Positions 53,438 through 61,838 of a DNA stretch of 64,000 nt are shown in pieces. The translations under genes were made by a program, and so were the position numbers. The stretch comes from JAPHTQ01 sp050295975 (GTDB taxonomy: Bacteria; Pseudomonadota; Gammaproteobacteria; Thiohalomonadales; Thiohalomonadaceae): assembly GCA_050295975.1 (NCBI GenBank), contig JBNKQR010000005.1:1-64000 (forward strand). The letters run 5' to 3'. Under the pieces are notes generated by a model. The model had not been told where the DNA came from and made no database searches. It saw nothing but the letters and a program-made list of their open reading frames with translations. Position 1 is the stretch's first letter, and every line of letters begins with the position of its first letter.

Positions 53438-54346
53438 TTACTCCTTTCCCCAACCAGAGAGTGCACTGCTATACCATGCACGGTCCGGCAGCACCGCACC
53501 GCGTACTTCACACAACCGTGCAGCAAAGCCAAGGGCGTGTTGCAATGTCCTGGTCCACTCCCAGCCGCGCAACAGACCGAGGATACAGACAGCACTGAAT
53601 GCATCGCCTGCACCCACCGTGTCGACCATTTTTTCCACGGCTACCGGCGCACCTTTAGTGATGCCATCCTCACTCACAATCATTGCACCGCGCTCACCAC
53701 GAGTCACCACCAGGTTATTGAAACTGTACTCAGCGAAAAGTGTAGCGGCGGCATCGGCGGTGTCACCGCCGTAACCCAACTCACGCAACTCTTCATTATT
53801 GAGCTTGAGCCAGTCAACGCCGTGCATTAATTCGTTAATGCGCTCCCGTTGCCACCAGGGGGCACGCAGATTGATATCGACAAACTGGGGCAGGCGCTGT
53901 GCCCGCATCTGTTCAAGCGTGGCACGTGAGATGGGGGAGCGTTCGATCAACGAACCGAAGTAGAGCAGATCGAAATGGCCCTGCTGCAACAGCGGGAGTG
54001 CCGCTTCCGCTTCGATATAGTCGTAGGCCTGATCAGGAAGAATGTCGAAGGTATGGGAATAGCCGCGCATGGCGATCTGCACGGTGCCGGTGGGATGAGC
54101 TTGGTCGAGTTGGAGCCCGGCAAGATCCATCCCCCACTCGCGCATGGCCTCGCGCACCTGTTGACCGCGTTCATCGTCACCGACACGGCTGACGAACAAC
54201 GGTTCGCAACCGAATCCCTGAAGATGACGGGCTACATTAAAAGGCGCGCCTCCGAGGACCTCACGGCCATCGGGGAAGATGTCGAATAACACCTCGCCGA
54301 AGATGACCGGTCGCCCATGTATGGGTGATAAATCACTGTCATTCAT
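53438..54346 (-). CDS. PfkB-family fructokinase
   Basis: A 302-residue sugar kinase, first gene of the sucrose operon. PfkB signatures are GGAPFNVARHLQGFG near the N-terminus and DTVGAGDAFSA near the C-terminus, with the catalytic Asp. It should phosphorylate fructose released by sucrose synthase, feeding fructose-6-phosphate back to sucrose-phosphate synthase or glycolysis. Substrate specificity is inferred from context. Confidence 0.9.
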   Translation of the reverse strand: MNDSDLSPIHGRPVIFGEVLFDIFPDGREVLGGAPFNVARHLQGFGCEPLFVSRVGDDERGQQVREAMREWGMDLAGLQLDQAHPTGTVQIAMRGYSHTFDILPDQAYDYIEAEAALPLLQQGHFDLLYFGSLIERSPISRATLEQMRAQRLPQFVDINLRAPWWQRERINELMHGVDWLKLNNEELRELGYGGDTADAAATLFAEYSFNNLVVTRGERGAMIVSEDGITKGAPVAVEKMVDTVGAGDAFSAVCILGLLRGWEWTRTLQHALGFAARLCEVRGAVLPDRAWYSSALSGWGKE

Positions 54347-54535
54347 GGTGGTTTTTTATTCTGACTACGACCCGGCGATACCCTCAATCGCCTCTGGCCG
54401 ACACATCGAGTGTAACACCTGAGGAGGTTCCGTGCTTTGAACCGACCGCAAAGGACCCTTTTGCGAACAGGATTCTGCTACTTGTCGCTGGCTACTGTTA
54501 CAATGACCGCCTTTCTACCCACTACAAGCTGCACA

Positions 54536-56545
54536 GTGTCCCAACTCAATCCAAGTCAACGCGAAGCGGTCCGCTACATCGACAGCCCCCTGCTGGTGCT
54601 GGCCGGTGCTGGTAGCGGCAAGACCCGGGTGATCACCCAGAAGATCGCCCATCTGATCCGCAACTGTGAACTCTCTCCAAGTAACATCGCAGCGGTCACT
54701 TTTACCAACAAGGCAGCGCGGGAGATGAAGGAACGTGTCGGCCAACTGCTGGAGGGTAAGGAGGGCCGCGGCCTGCGTGTCTCCACCTTTCATACACTGG
54801 GACTCGATATCATTCGCCGCGAGCTCAAGGCACTAGGTTACAAAAGCGGCTTCTCCATTTTCGATGCGACCGACAGCGCTACCCTGATCCGCGAACTACT
54901 GCGCCGCGAGGCGGGCGACAACGACCTGGAAAAGGAGATGCAGCGACGCATCTCTAACTGGAAGAACGCCTTCATCACCCCACAACAGGCGCTGGCTATG
55001 GCGGAAGAGGCGGTGGAACATAGCGCGGCGATTCTGTACGAAAGCTACAACCGTCACCTTAAGGCCTTCAACGCTGTCGATTTCGACGACCTGATCATGG
55101 TGCCGGTGCTGCTGTTCGAGCAGCAGCCGGAGATCCTGGAGAAGTGGCAGAACCGTATCCGCTATCTGCTGGTGGATGAATATCAGGACACTAACGCCAC
55201 TCAGTACCGCCTGGTACAGCTTCTGGTCGGCGTACGTGGTGCACTCACCGTCGTTGGTGACGACGATCAGTCGATTTACGCCTGGCGTGGTGCCCAACCT
55301 GAAAATCTGGCGCTGCTAGGAAAAGACTTTCCCAATCTTAAAGTGATCAAGCTGGAGCAGAACTACCGCTCCATGGGCCGCATCCTCAACGCCGCCAACC
55401 ATCTGATCGCCAATAACCCCCATGTGTTTGAGAAAAAACTGTGGAGCGAACTTGGCCACGGCGATCCGATTAAGATCGTCAACTGCGCCGATGAAAAAGA
55501 TGAAGCGCTCAAGGTCGCCTCGGCGATCATGCACAAGGTGTTTCAGGGGCAGAATCCCCACTCCGATTTCGCCATCCTCTACCGTGGTAACCACCAGTCA
55601 CGACTCTTCGAGCAGGCGCTGCGTGAACACCGCATCCCCTACTCAATTTCAGGCGGACAATCCTTTTTCTCTCTTACCGAAGTGAAGGACATCATGGGTT
55701 ACCTGCGCCTGTTGGTTAATCCGGATGACGACGCCGCCTTCCTGCGCGTGGTCAACACCCCACGCCGCGAGATCGGTGCCAGTACCGTTGAAAAGCTCGG
55801 CGCCTACGCCAGTGAACGGGGGATCAGTCTGTTTGCTGCCAGCTTCGAGTTTGGTCTGAAGAGCCTGCTTAACGAGCGCGCCCATAGCCGCCTCAGCCAT
55901 TTTGTTCACTGGCTGGTAGAGCTGGGCGACCGTGCCCGCCGCGGCGATCCGGTCGCTGCGGCCCGCGACCTGGTCAATGAGATCGATTATCAAAGCTGGC
56001 TCAACGACACCAGCCGTGATCTGAAGCAGGCAGAAAAACGGATGGAGAATGTCGAGGAGCTACTTGGTTGGCTCAAACGCATGGCCGACAGTGAAGAGAG
56101 CGAAAACGCCGATCTTTCCGAGATGGTGGCAAAGATGAGCCTGATGGATATCCTTGAACGGCAGAACGAAGAGGAGGCCGGTGATAACGTCCGTCTGATG
56201 ACCCTCCATGCAGCCAAAGGCCTGGAATTTCCTCACGTCTTTCTCGTCGGCATGGAGGAGGAGCTACTGCCCCATCGCACCTCCATCGAAGAAGAGAACA
56301 TTGAGGAGGAACGCCGCCTCGCCTATGTCGGCATCACCCGCGCCCAGCGGACACTAACGATCACTCTAGCCAGTCGCCGTCGCCGCGGTGGCGAGCTAAT
56401 GCGCTGCGAACCGAGTCGCTTTCTTGAAGAGCTGCCGCAGGATGACCTCGCCTGGGAGGGCAAAGGGGTCGAAATCTCCGCTGAGGAGCGGCAGGAGCGT
56501 GGCCGCGCCCACCTCTCAGCACTCAAAGGTATGCTGGGCACCTGA
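54536..56545 (+). CDS. rep: Rep ATP-dependent DNA helicase
   Basis: A 669-residue superfamily 1 3'-5' helicase. Walker A is AGAGSGKTRVIT, motif II is LVDEYQDTN, motif III DDDQSIYAWRGA and motif VI YVGITRAQRTL. E. coli Rep is 673 residues. The frame runs to 54437, but GTG 54536 begins VSQLNPSQREAV, which matches the family. Rep clears proteins ahead of replication forks. It diverges from the sucrose operon. Confidence 0.94.
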   Translation: MSQLNPSQREAVRYIDSPLLVLAGAGSGKTRVITQKIAHLIRNCELSPSNIAAVTFTNKAAREMKERVGQLLEGKEGRGLRVSTFHTLGLDIIRRELKALGYKSGFSIFDATDSATLIRELLRREAGDNDLEKEMQRRISNWKNAFITPQQALAMAEEAVEHSAAILYESYNRHLKAFNAVDFDDLIMVPVLLFEQQPEILEKWQNRIRYLLVDEYQDTNATQYRLVQLLVGVRGALTVVGDDDQSIYAWRGAQPENLALLGKDFPNLKVIKLEQNYRSMGRILNAANHLIANNPHVFEKKLWSELGHGDPIKIVNCADEKDEALKVASAIMHKVFQGQNPHSDFAILYRGNHQSRLFEQALREHRIPYSISGGQSFFSLTEVKDIMGYLRLLVNPDDDAAFLRVVNTPRREIGASTVEKLGAYASERGISLFAASFEFGLKSLLNERAHSRLSHFVHWLVELGDRARRGDPVAAARDLVNEIDYQSWLNDTSRDLKQAEKRMENVEELLGWLKRMADSEESENADLSEMVAKMSLMDILERQNEEEAGDNVRLMTLHAAKGLEFPHVFLVGMEEELLPHRTSIEEENIEEERRLAYVGITRAQRTLTITLASRRRRGGELMRCEPSRFLEELPQDDLAWEGKGVEISAEERQERGRAHLSALKGMLGT

Positions 56546-56636
56546 GATAAAACTTTACGATAGTAATGTGTTCGATACCTGTACCCGAATTATCCGCGAA
56601 GGTTTCTCGTTCGATTAATTCTTCAGCAGCCTGCAA

Positions 56637-57314
56637 CTAGCAACATTCACACTCGAGGTGCTCGGTAATGCACTCCAGCTGTCGCCACGCCTCAGGCAAC
56701 TCATAACCCTGTTCCCGTCGCTGCTCCAACAGGGCACGAGCGTGTTCATGGATCTCCCGTAACTGCTCTGCTTCAAATAGCCACAACACCGCTTCCAATT
56801 CATCCTCATCGGCCTGTAGCAGCGTGGGCACCAGCTCCTCCGGGGCAACCGGGGTATCGGGACGTATCAGGTCAGCGACCAGGGTATACTCCAGCAGGCA
56901 AAAGTGTTTTTGCCGTGCCATCTCTTCCGCCTCCAGCTCCATCCGTGCCTGAGGATCGTTGGCAACCGCCTGCCATACCGCATTCATCACAATATCGATC
57001 AGCTTGCGGATCGCCTGTTTGTGATTACCACAACTACCCTCAAATCCACTACAACGGGTGTAGAGCTGATCCAGCTTGCCGCGCAATGCCAGGACTGTCT
57101 CACTAGGGGCATTTGCAGGCAGATCGATGGCCTGCTGAATCACCTCCTGCATCTCGCTCTGAAAGGTGTTTAATTCATGGCTGTCGCGCCTGCGTGCTTC
57201 CATGAACTCCTCTTCCCGGTACTCACGGGGTGGCACCGCAAAAAGAGCATTGCCGTCCTTACGACGCAGGTGTCGCTCGTGCATGCCGTAGATGGAAACT
57301 GAATTGTTACTCAT
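56637..57314 (-). CDS. Unrecognised 225-residue Cys-rich-ended protein
   Basis: No family was recognised. The protein is mostly helical and acidic, without a signal peptide or membrane segment. Cysteines occur in RCSGFEGSCGNH (middle) and in ECITEHLECECC at the C-terminus, suggesting possible metal binding. Residues about 145-225 contain regular helix repeats (EELVPTLLQADEDELEAVLWLFEAEQ region). It is a lone minus-strand gene between rep and a repeat patch. The start could be ATG 57314 or the ATG at about residue 11. Confidence 0.6.
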   Translation of the reverse strand: MSNNSVSIYGMHERHLRRKDGNALFAVPPREYREEEFMEARRRDSHELNTFQSEMQEVIQQAIDLPANAPSETVLALRGKLDQLYTRCSGFEGSCGNHKQAIRKLIDIVMNAVWQAVANDPQARMELEAEEMARQKHFCLLEYTLVADLIRPDTPVAPEELVPTLLQADEDELEAVLWLFEAEQLREIHEHARALLEQRREQGYELPEAWRQLECITEHLECECC

Positions 57315-57449
57315 TCGTTGAAAGCTCTTATAAAGTCGCAGCGCGCTGCTCTAAGCGATATGGGGTCACCCTTGCTACTGTGCAAGCACCAGGCAGAATG
57401 TAATTACTCGTCATTTCCGTTTCCGGATCTATACGCTTCCCGAAAGCCG

Positions 57450-57486
57450 TGCGCCGCTCCTGCGCGTCCATGCGCTCGCGGCATAC
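57450..57486. repeat. 37-bp direct repeat, copy 1
   Basis: Begins TGCGCCGCTCCTGCGCGTCC and runs to GCGGCATAC. An identical copy lies 105 bases away at 57555-57591. The reverse strand could be read as MDAQERR, a phrase seen in intergenic repeat families, but no gene is supported. Confidence 0.85.
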
Positions 57487-57537
57487 GCCGTGCAAGGACG
57501 CACCAGTGTCGCGATCACAGGGATGTGATTGAGCGAC

Positions 57538-57555
57538 CCGTCCATCCATGGACAT
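57538..57555. repeat. 18-bp direct repeat with palindrome, copy A
   Basis: CCGTCCATCCATGGACAT; the GTCCATCCATGGAC core is nearly palindromic. An identical copy is at 57591-57608, so the two repeat types alternate in this 160-base patch. Confidence 0.8.
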
Positions 57556-57591
57556 GCGCCGCTCCTGCGCGTCCATGCGCTCGCGGCATAC
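57555..57591. repeat. 37-bp direct repeat, copy 2
   Basis: Identical to the copy at 57450-57486. It is bracketed by the two 18-bp palindromic copies, giving a compound repeat. Confidence 0.85.
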
Positions 57592-57608
57592 CGTCCATCC
57601 ATGGACAT
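57591..57608. repeat. 18-bp direct repeat with palindrome, copy B
   Basis: Identical to the copy at 57538-57555. It leads directly into the terminator hairpin at 57611-57633. Confidence 0.8.
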
Positions 57609-57610
57609 AA

Positions 57611-57633
57611 AAAAGGCCTCCATGGAGGCCTTT
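57611..57633 (-). terminator. Intrinsic terminator after the FliL-like gene
   Basis: AAAGGCCTCC...GGAGGCCTTT forms a long perfect palindromic stem around the CATG centre. An A-run on the left gives a U-run for minus-strand transcripts; TTT on the right allows some plus-strand use. Confidence 0.85.
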
Positions 57634-57655
57634 GGTTTTGGTTTTGATCCAGCGA

Positions 57656-58072
57656 CTACTGGATCACGAAATCGGTAAAGTAGACCGCATCCAGCCCCTT
57701 TTTCACCCCGGCCACCTTGGCCAACACACTCCGCAGATCCGCCAGGGCCTGTTTGCGTACCTCTTCACGCCCCATCACTTCGCGCATGGTCTCACCGGTC
57801 TGATGAGATAGCAGCATAATCATGGCATCACGTAGCGGCGGCTGGTTGGCCTCAATGGCCGCGATCACCGCAGCGTCACGGCTCATCAGTTGTACCGTGA
57901 TCTGCATGAAGTGCATTCGTGCCCCCTCATTCAGGTTCACTACAAATGGAGGGTCCATGGCGTAGTAGATCGCCTTCGCTGCCCCCTCTTTATCCGCCGC
58001 ATTGGCCTGCCAGGACAGAGCCAGAAGAAGAATGGCGAAGAGCGAGTAGAAGCGTTTTTGCAGTGTCATCAT
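57656..58072 (-). CDS. Secreted FliL-like protein
   Basis: A 138-residue protein with a signal peptide (MMTLQKRFYSLFAILLL, cleavage near QANA-AD). The mature part resembles the periplasmic part of flagellar FliL: PPFVVNLNEG at the start, VQLMSRDAAVIAAIEANQPP and LRDAMIMLLS in the middle, and VYFTDFVIQ at the end. Unlike FliL it appears to be released rather than membrane anchored. No flagellar genes are nearby. The frame goes up to 58132, but 58072 fits the signal peptide. Function unknown. Confidence 0.8.
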   Translation of the reverse strand: MMTLQKRFYSLFAILLLALSWQANAADKEGAAKAIYYAMDPPFVVNLNEGARMHFMQITVQLMSRDAAVIAAIEANQPPLRDAMIMLLSHQTGETMREVMGREEVRKQALADLRSVLAKVAGVKKGLDAVYFTDFVIQ

Positions 58073-58128
58073 CGGTTTCCCTTTAGCTTTTATGCGCTGC
58101 CAAGTTATAGGTAATGGGCCGCGATTTT

Positions 58129-59034
58129 TCAATCTTTGCGCTTGTGCGCGCGTGGATGGGCCTGATCATAGACCTTGGCCAGATGCTGGAAATCAAGGTG
58201 AGTGTAAACCTGGGTGGTGGCGATATCCGCGTGGCCCAACAGCTCCTGTACCGCACGCAGATCACCGCTCGACTCTAGGATATGGCTGGCGAAGGAGTGG
58301 CGAAGCATGTGTGGATGAACCGAGGTAGTGAGCCCCTGCTTGATTGCCCACTGGCGCAGACGGGTCTGCACGCTACGGGGCGATAGACGTTTGCCACCCT
58401 TGCTGATGAACAGCGCCCGCTGCTCTGGGGCAGCAAAACGGCCACGCTCTTTGAGCCATGCGCTGAGCGCCTCTAGCGCCATCCGTCCAACCGGTACAAC
58501 GCGGGTCTTCTCTCCCTTACCGGTAACCCGAACCGTCGCGTCGCTGCGGTCGATGCTATCCAGATCCAGTGAGATCAATTCAGCCAGACGCAAGCCGGAA
58601 GAGTAGAACAGTTCGAGGATTGCCCTGTCACGTAACGCCAATGGCGAATCGTCGTGGATCGCCAACAGGCGGCCGGTCTGATCCACATCCAACGCGCGAG
58701 GCAGGCGCTTCTCCACCTTGGGCGCTGGGACGCCAACCCCAGGATTACCGCCCACCACCTTTTCGCGTAACAGGAAATTATAAAAACTGCGCAGCGCCGA
58801 TAGCTCTCGTTGCAGGGTACGTCCACCGGCACCCTTGCGATGACGCCAGGCGACAAAACCACGCACGCCGTGACTATCCAGGGCCTGCCACTCTTCAATC
58901 GCCATCGAGTCGCAGTACTCCTGCAGACGGGAGAGATCGCGATGGTAACTCTCAAGGGTGTGCGACGAGAGACGCCGCTCGTGCTGCAGATGCTGCAGGA
59001 ATCGCTCCGGCCACTGTAGCGCCTGCGGCGTCAT
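58129..59034 (-). CDS. xerC: Tyrosine recombinase XerC
   Basis: A 301-residue site-specific recombinase that resolves chromosome dimers at dif with XerD. The N-terminal SAM-like core-binding domain is at about 10-90. The catalytic set is complete: R149, K173, H242, R245, H268 and nucleophile Y277. It starts one base after the DUF484 gene in the dapF-DUF484-xerC order. Confidence 0.95.
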   Translation of the reverse strand: MTPQALQWPERFLQHLQHERRLSSHTLESYHRDLSRLQEYCDSMAIEEWQALDSHGVRGFVAWRHRKGAGGRTLQRELSALRSFYNFLLREKVVGGNPGVGVPAPKVEKRLPRALDVDQTGRLLAIHDDSPLALRDRAILELFYSSGLRLAELISLDLDSIDRSDATVRVTGKGEKTRVVPVGRMALEALSAWLKERGRFAAPEQRALFISKGGKRLSPRSVQTRLRQWAIKQGLTTSVHPHMLRHSFASHILESSGDLRAVQELLGHADIATTQVYTHLDFQHLAKVYDQAHPRAHKRKD

Positions 59035-59035
59035 C

Positions 59036-59731
59036 TTACCGATCCAGGTGGGCGCTGAAGATACGGTTCATCACTGCACCGAGATGGCCAACGAAAACGG
59101 TTCCCATATCGGGATGGTAGCGTTTGGAATCGATGCTGCCGATCCCCAGCAGACCAATGCAGCCACTACGCTCATCGGCACAAAGTGGCACCACTACCGC
59201 CGAGGCGATCTCATCGGCCTTGTCACCGAACAGCAGCTGTTTCTGTTCGTCGTTGAAATGGCCGCAGGCGGGACGGCGTGATTCAATAATTCGTTGGAAT
59301 GAGCGCACGCCTTTATCATCCCCGGAAACACTCTCGCCACGCTCAGGACAATCAAACAGCACCAACTCCACCGCATCGGCGTGGAAGTCTGCTTGTAGCG
59401 AGTCCCGGATGTAGGTGATGGCCTGATCCAGACTTTCGCTATCAATGAGATTAAGCACCAGCACCTGAAAACGCTGCAGCAACTGTTCATTGGCATTCGC
59501 CGCAACGGTCAGCTGTTGCAGCTGTTGCTTGAGGTCATGTTTCTGTTCCCGAATCAGCCCAACCTGGCGCTCGATCAACGATACCGCCTTACCGGTATCC
59601 GGGTGTGGGATGGTTAGCTCCTGCAGTACCTGCTCGTGCCGGACGAAGAAATCGGGATGCTGGAGCAGATACTCAGCCACCTCCTGTTCACTGATCGCCG
59701 CACTCTCTTCTCTGCCGCTCTGCTCTGTCAT
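59036..59731 (-). CDS. DUF484 family protein
   Basis: A 231-residue protein with an N-terminal coiled-coil part (about 50-95) and a GAF-like C-terminal domain. The start EVAEYLLQHPDFFVRHEQVL is the family hallmark. Its function is not known; it is conserved between dapF and xerC. It overlaps the dapF stop as ATGA. Confidence 0.92.
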   Translation of the reverse strand: MTEQSGREESAAISEQEVAEYLLQHPDFFVRHEQVLQELTIPHPDTGKAVSLIERQVGLIREQKHDLKQQLQQLTVAANANEQLLQRFQVLVLNLIDSESLDQAITYIRDSLQADFHADAVELVLFDCPERGESVSGDDKGVRSFQRIIESRRPACGHFNDEQKQLLFGDKADEIASAVVVPLCADERSGCIGLLGIGSIDSKRYHPDMGTVFVGHLGAVMNRIFSAHLDR

Positions 59732-60558
59732 AACGCTATTTCCCCTTCAAAAACCGTTGCCGCCGGACCGATCATCCACAGCGGTTCCCCCTCTCCAGCC
59801 CAACGGACGGTTAGGTCACCGCCACGCAGGCTGACTGTAACCTCATCGTCGAGCAGACCCCAACTTCTTGCTACCGCCACCGCCGCACAGGCACCCGTAC
59901 CGCAGGCCAGGGTCTCCCCTGAACCGCGCTCATAGACCCGCACCCGGATATGGTTCCGATCGACCACCTGCAAAAAACCAGCATTGACCCGCTCCGGAAA
60001 CATATTGTGCGATTCGAGCAACGGCCCTAATCGTTCCACCGCTGCGGTCTCGACATTCTCCACAGGCACAACCAGATGAGGGTTACCCATGGAGACCGCA
60101 CCGATCTCCAGGCACTCATCGTTCACCAACAGTTCGTATCGCTCCTGCCGCTTCGTCGCGGCAAAGGGTAACGCTTGCGGTTCAAAATTGGGTACACCCA
60201 TATCGACCCGCACCAGACCATCGGCCTCAATGGTCAGGGTGATCACCCCGGAGGCGGTCTCCACCACAATACTCTCTTTGTCGCTCAGTCCCTTGTCGCG
60301 GACAAAGCGGGCAAAGCAGCGTGCACCGTTGCCACACTGCTGCACCTCGCTGCCATCGGCGTTGAAGATGCGGTAGCGAAAGTCGACACCGGGCTGTTGC
60401 GCCGTTTCGACCAGCAATAGCTGGTCGCAACCGACACCGAAGTGGCGATCGGCAATCTGGCGTATCTGTTGGGTAGAGAGGGAAACCGGCTGGGTGATGG
60501 CGTCAAACACCACGAAATCGTTACCCAGGCCGTGCATTTTGGTGAAATTCAATGGCAT
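59728..60558 (-). CDS. dapF: Diaminopimelate epimerase
   Basis: A 276-residue cofactor-free epimerase that turns LL- into meso-diaminopimelate for lysine and peptidoglycan. The two catalytic cysteines are in CGNGARC (C75) and ACGTGACA (about residue 219). It begins MPLNFTKMHGLGNDFVV. It is the first gene of dapF-DUF484-xerC, and is separated from lysA by 46 kb. Confidence 0.97.
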   Translation of the reverse strand: MPLNFTKMHGLGNDFVVFDAITQPVSLSTQQIRQIADRHFGVGCDQLLLVETAQQPGVDFRYRIFNADGSEVQQCGNGARCFARFVRDKGLSDKESIVVETASGVITLTIEADGLVRVDMGVPNFEPQALPFAATKRQERYELLVNDECLEIGAVSMGNPHLVVPVENVETAAVERLGPLLESHNMFPERVNAGFLQVVDRNHIRVRVYERGSGETLACGTGACAAVAVARSWGLLDDEVTVSLRGGDLTVRWAGEGEPLWMIGPAATVFEGEIAL

Positions 60559-60624
60559 GTCAGTAGCTTACAGTGAACCCCATGGCTTGAAAAGCACCGT
60601 GGAGACGAATCGACAAAACAAAAA

Positions 60625-60650
60625 AAAGGCCCCTTGCGGGGCCTTTCATT
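60625..60650 (-). terminator. Intrinsic terminator after the small secreted protein gene
   Basis: AAAGGCCCC and GGGGCCTTT form a nine-bp stem around TTGC (60625-60646) with a long A-run to the left, which is a U-run for minus-strand transcripts. It separates the small gene from dapF. Confidence 0.9.
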
Positions 60651-60667
60651 ATGCAGTGTGCGGAGGG

Positions 60668-60850
60668 TTACTCAGCGCTCATCACGGCGTCGACACACTC
60701 TTTGATGTAATCGGCCATCTCATCAGCACTCACACCGTCATCGGCAGCCTGCACCTTACACTCTTCCTCGGCTTCCGCTTTGGTCATGGCCTGGACAGAT
60801 GCACTACCAAAAGCAACTGCGGCAAGGAGGATATACATAATCTTTTTCAT
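60668..60850 (-). CDS. Small secreted acidic protein
   Basis: A 60-residue protein with a signal peptide (MKKIMYILLAAVAFGSASVQA-MT) and a mature part of about 39 residues. The mature peptide is acidic and has two cysteines, one in EEECKVQ and one in YIKECVDA, which may form a disulfide. No family was recognised. It is a single gene with its own terminator. Confidence 0.65.
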   Translation of the reverse strand: MKKIMYILLAAVAFGSASVQAMTKAEAEEECKVQAADDGVSADEMADYIKECVDAVMSAE

Positions 60851-60983
60851 CGCGATAGTTCCCTACGTGGTTATCAAGTTGTACCTGTCACCGGTGATCA
60901 GGCTCACATAGTTGTATTACCTGCATTGTTCCTTGACCAACGAAATGTCATTATCGTCACCACAACAATCATGAATCGTCGAC

Positions 60984-61826
60984 ATGGATATCTCGTTTCT
61001 TAGAACCTTTCTCGAAGTCAGTCGGCGGCGCCACTTTGGCAAGGCAGCGGATGCCCTTTGCCTGACCCAGTCGGCGGTCAGTGCGCGCATTAAATTATTA
61101 GAGAGCTCGCTAGGCGTAAGCCTGTTCACCCGTGACCGCAACAACATCCAGCTCACACCCGCCGGACAACGTTTACAAAAGCATGCTCGTACCATCGTCG
61201 ATGGCTGGGAGCAGGCACGCCAGAGCATCGCACTGGACGAGGAGTTCAGCCACAGCCTGGTAGTGGGGGCTCTGGGGGATGTCTGGTCGATGCAATTACT
61301 CGAGTGGTCAGTAAACCTGCGCAGGAACCAACCCGATATTGCCCTGCAGCTTGAGAGCTATAGCGCGGATACACTGCTGCAACGACTGGAGAGTGGACTG
61401 ATCGATCTCGCTCTCCTCTTCGATCCACCCCAGGCACCAGGTTTTGTGATCCGCGAAGCGGCTACTCACTCACTCCTCCTGGTCAGCACAACTGCTGCCC
61501 AATCCTGTGAGGAGGCGCTACGCCAGAACCATGTGATGATCGACTGGGGTAGCTCATTTGCCCTGGCACTGGCAAACCAATTACCCAATACCCCAGCACC
61601 GTCAATACGTACCAATCAGGGACGGTTGGCACTGGAGTTGATAACCCGACAGGGTGGCAGCGCCTGGCTACCCATGGCGATGATCCAGAATGAACTGGAT
61701 ACGGGAAGACTCCATCAAGTTGAGGATGCGCCAAGGATGGAACGCATTGTCTATGCCGTCTATCGCCCGGACACTCTGCGTGAAGAGACGATTCGTCTGG
61801 CCCTGAACCAGCCCTGGCAAGATTAG
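60984..61826 (+). CDS. HdfR-like LysR-family regulator
   Basis: A 280-residue LysR-type transcription factor. The N-terminal helix-turn-helix contains ADALCLTQSAVSARIKLLE, and the beginning MDISFLRTFLEVSRRRHFG together with FTRDRNNIQLTPAG closely matches HdfR. A ligand-binding domain fills residues 90-275. HdfR in E. coli represses flhDC and activates gltBD; targets here are unknown. It is convergent with oxyR, with 12 bases between them. Confidence 0.85.
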   Translation: MDISFLRTFLEVSRRRHFGKAADALCLTQSAVSARIKLLESSLGVSLFTRDRNNIQLTPAGQRLQKHARTIVDGWEQARQSIALDEEFSHSLVVGALGDVWSMQLLEWSVNLRRNQPDIALQLESYSADTLLQRLESGLIDLALLFDPPQAPGFVIREAATHSLLLVSTTAAQSCEEALRQNHVMIDWGSSFALALANQLPNTPAPSIRTNQGRLALELITRQGGSAWLPMAMIQNELDTGRLHQVEDAPRMERIVYAVYRPDTLREETIRLALNQPWQD

Positions 61827-61838
61827 AGACGAGAAGTT

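Noticed and set aside
53407..53613. Extended N-terminus of sucrose-phosphate synthase
   Set aside because: It overlaps the fructokinase gene, is Cys-rich and unlike the family; ATG 53406 has a ribosome binding site.
54437..54535. Extended N-terminus of rep
   Set aside because: The added 33 residues, including a hydrophobic patch, are not typical of Rep; GTG 54536 matches the family start.
57450..57608. CRISPR-like spaced repeats
   Set aside because: Only two copies per repeat type, unequal spacing and no cas genes.
57318..57647. A 109-residue plus-strand frame with repeated CAAPARPCARG phrases
   Set aside because: The peptide only reflects the DNA repeats and a terminator hairpin; no evidence of translation.
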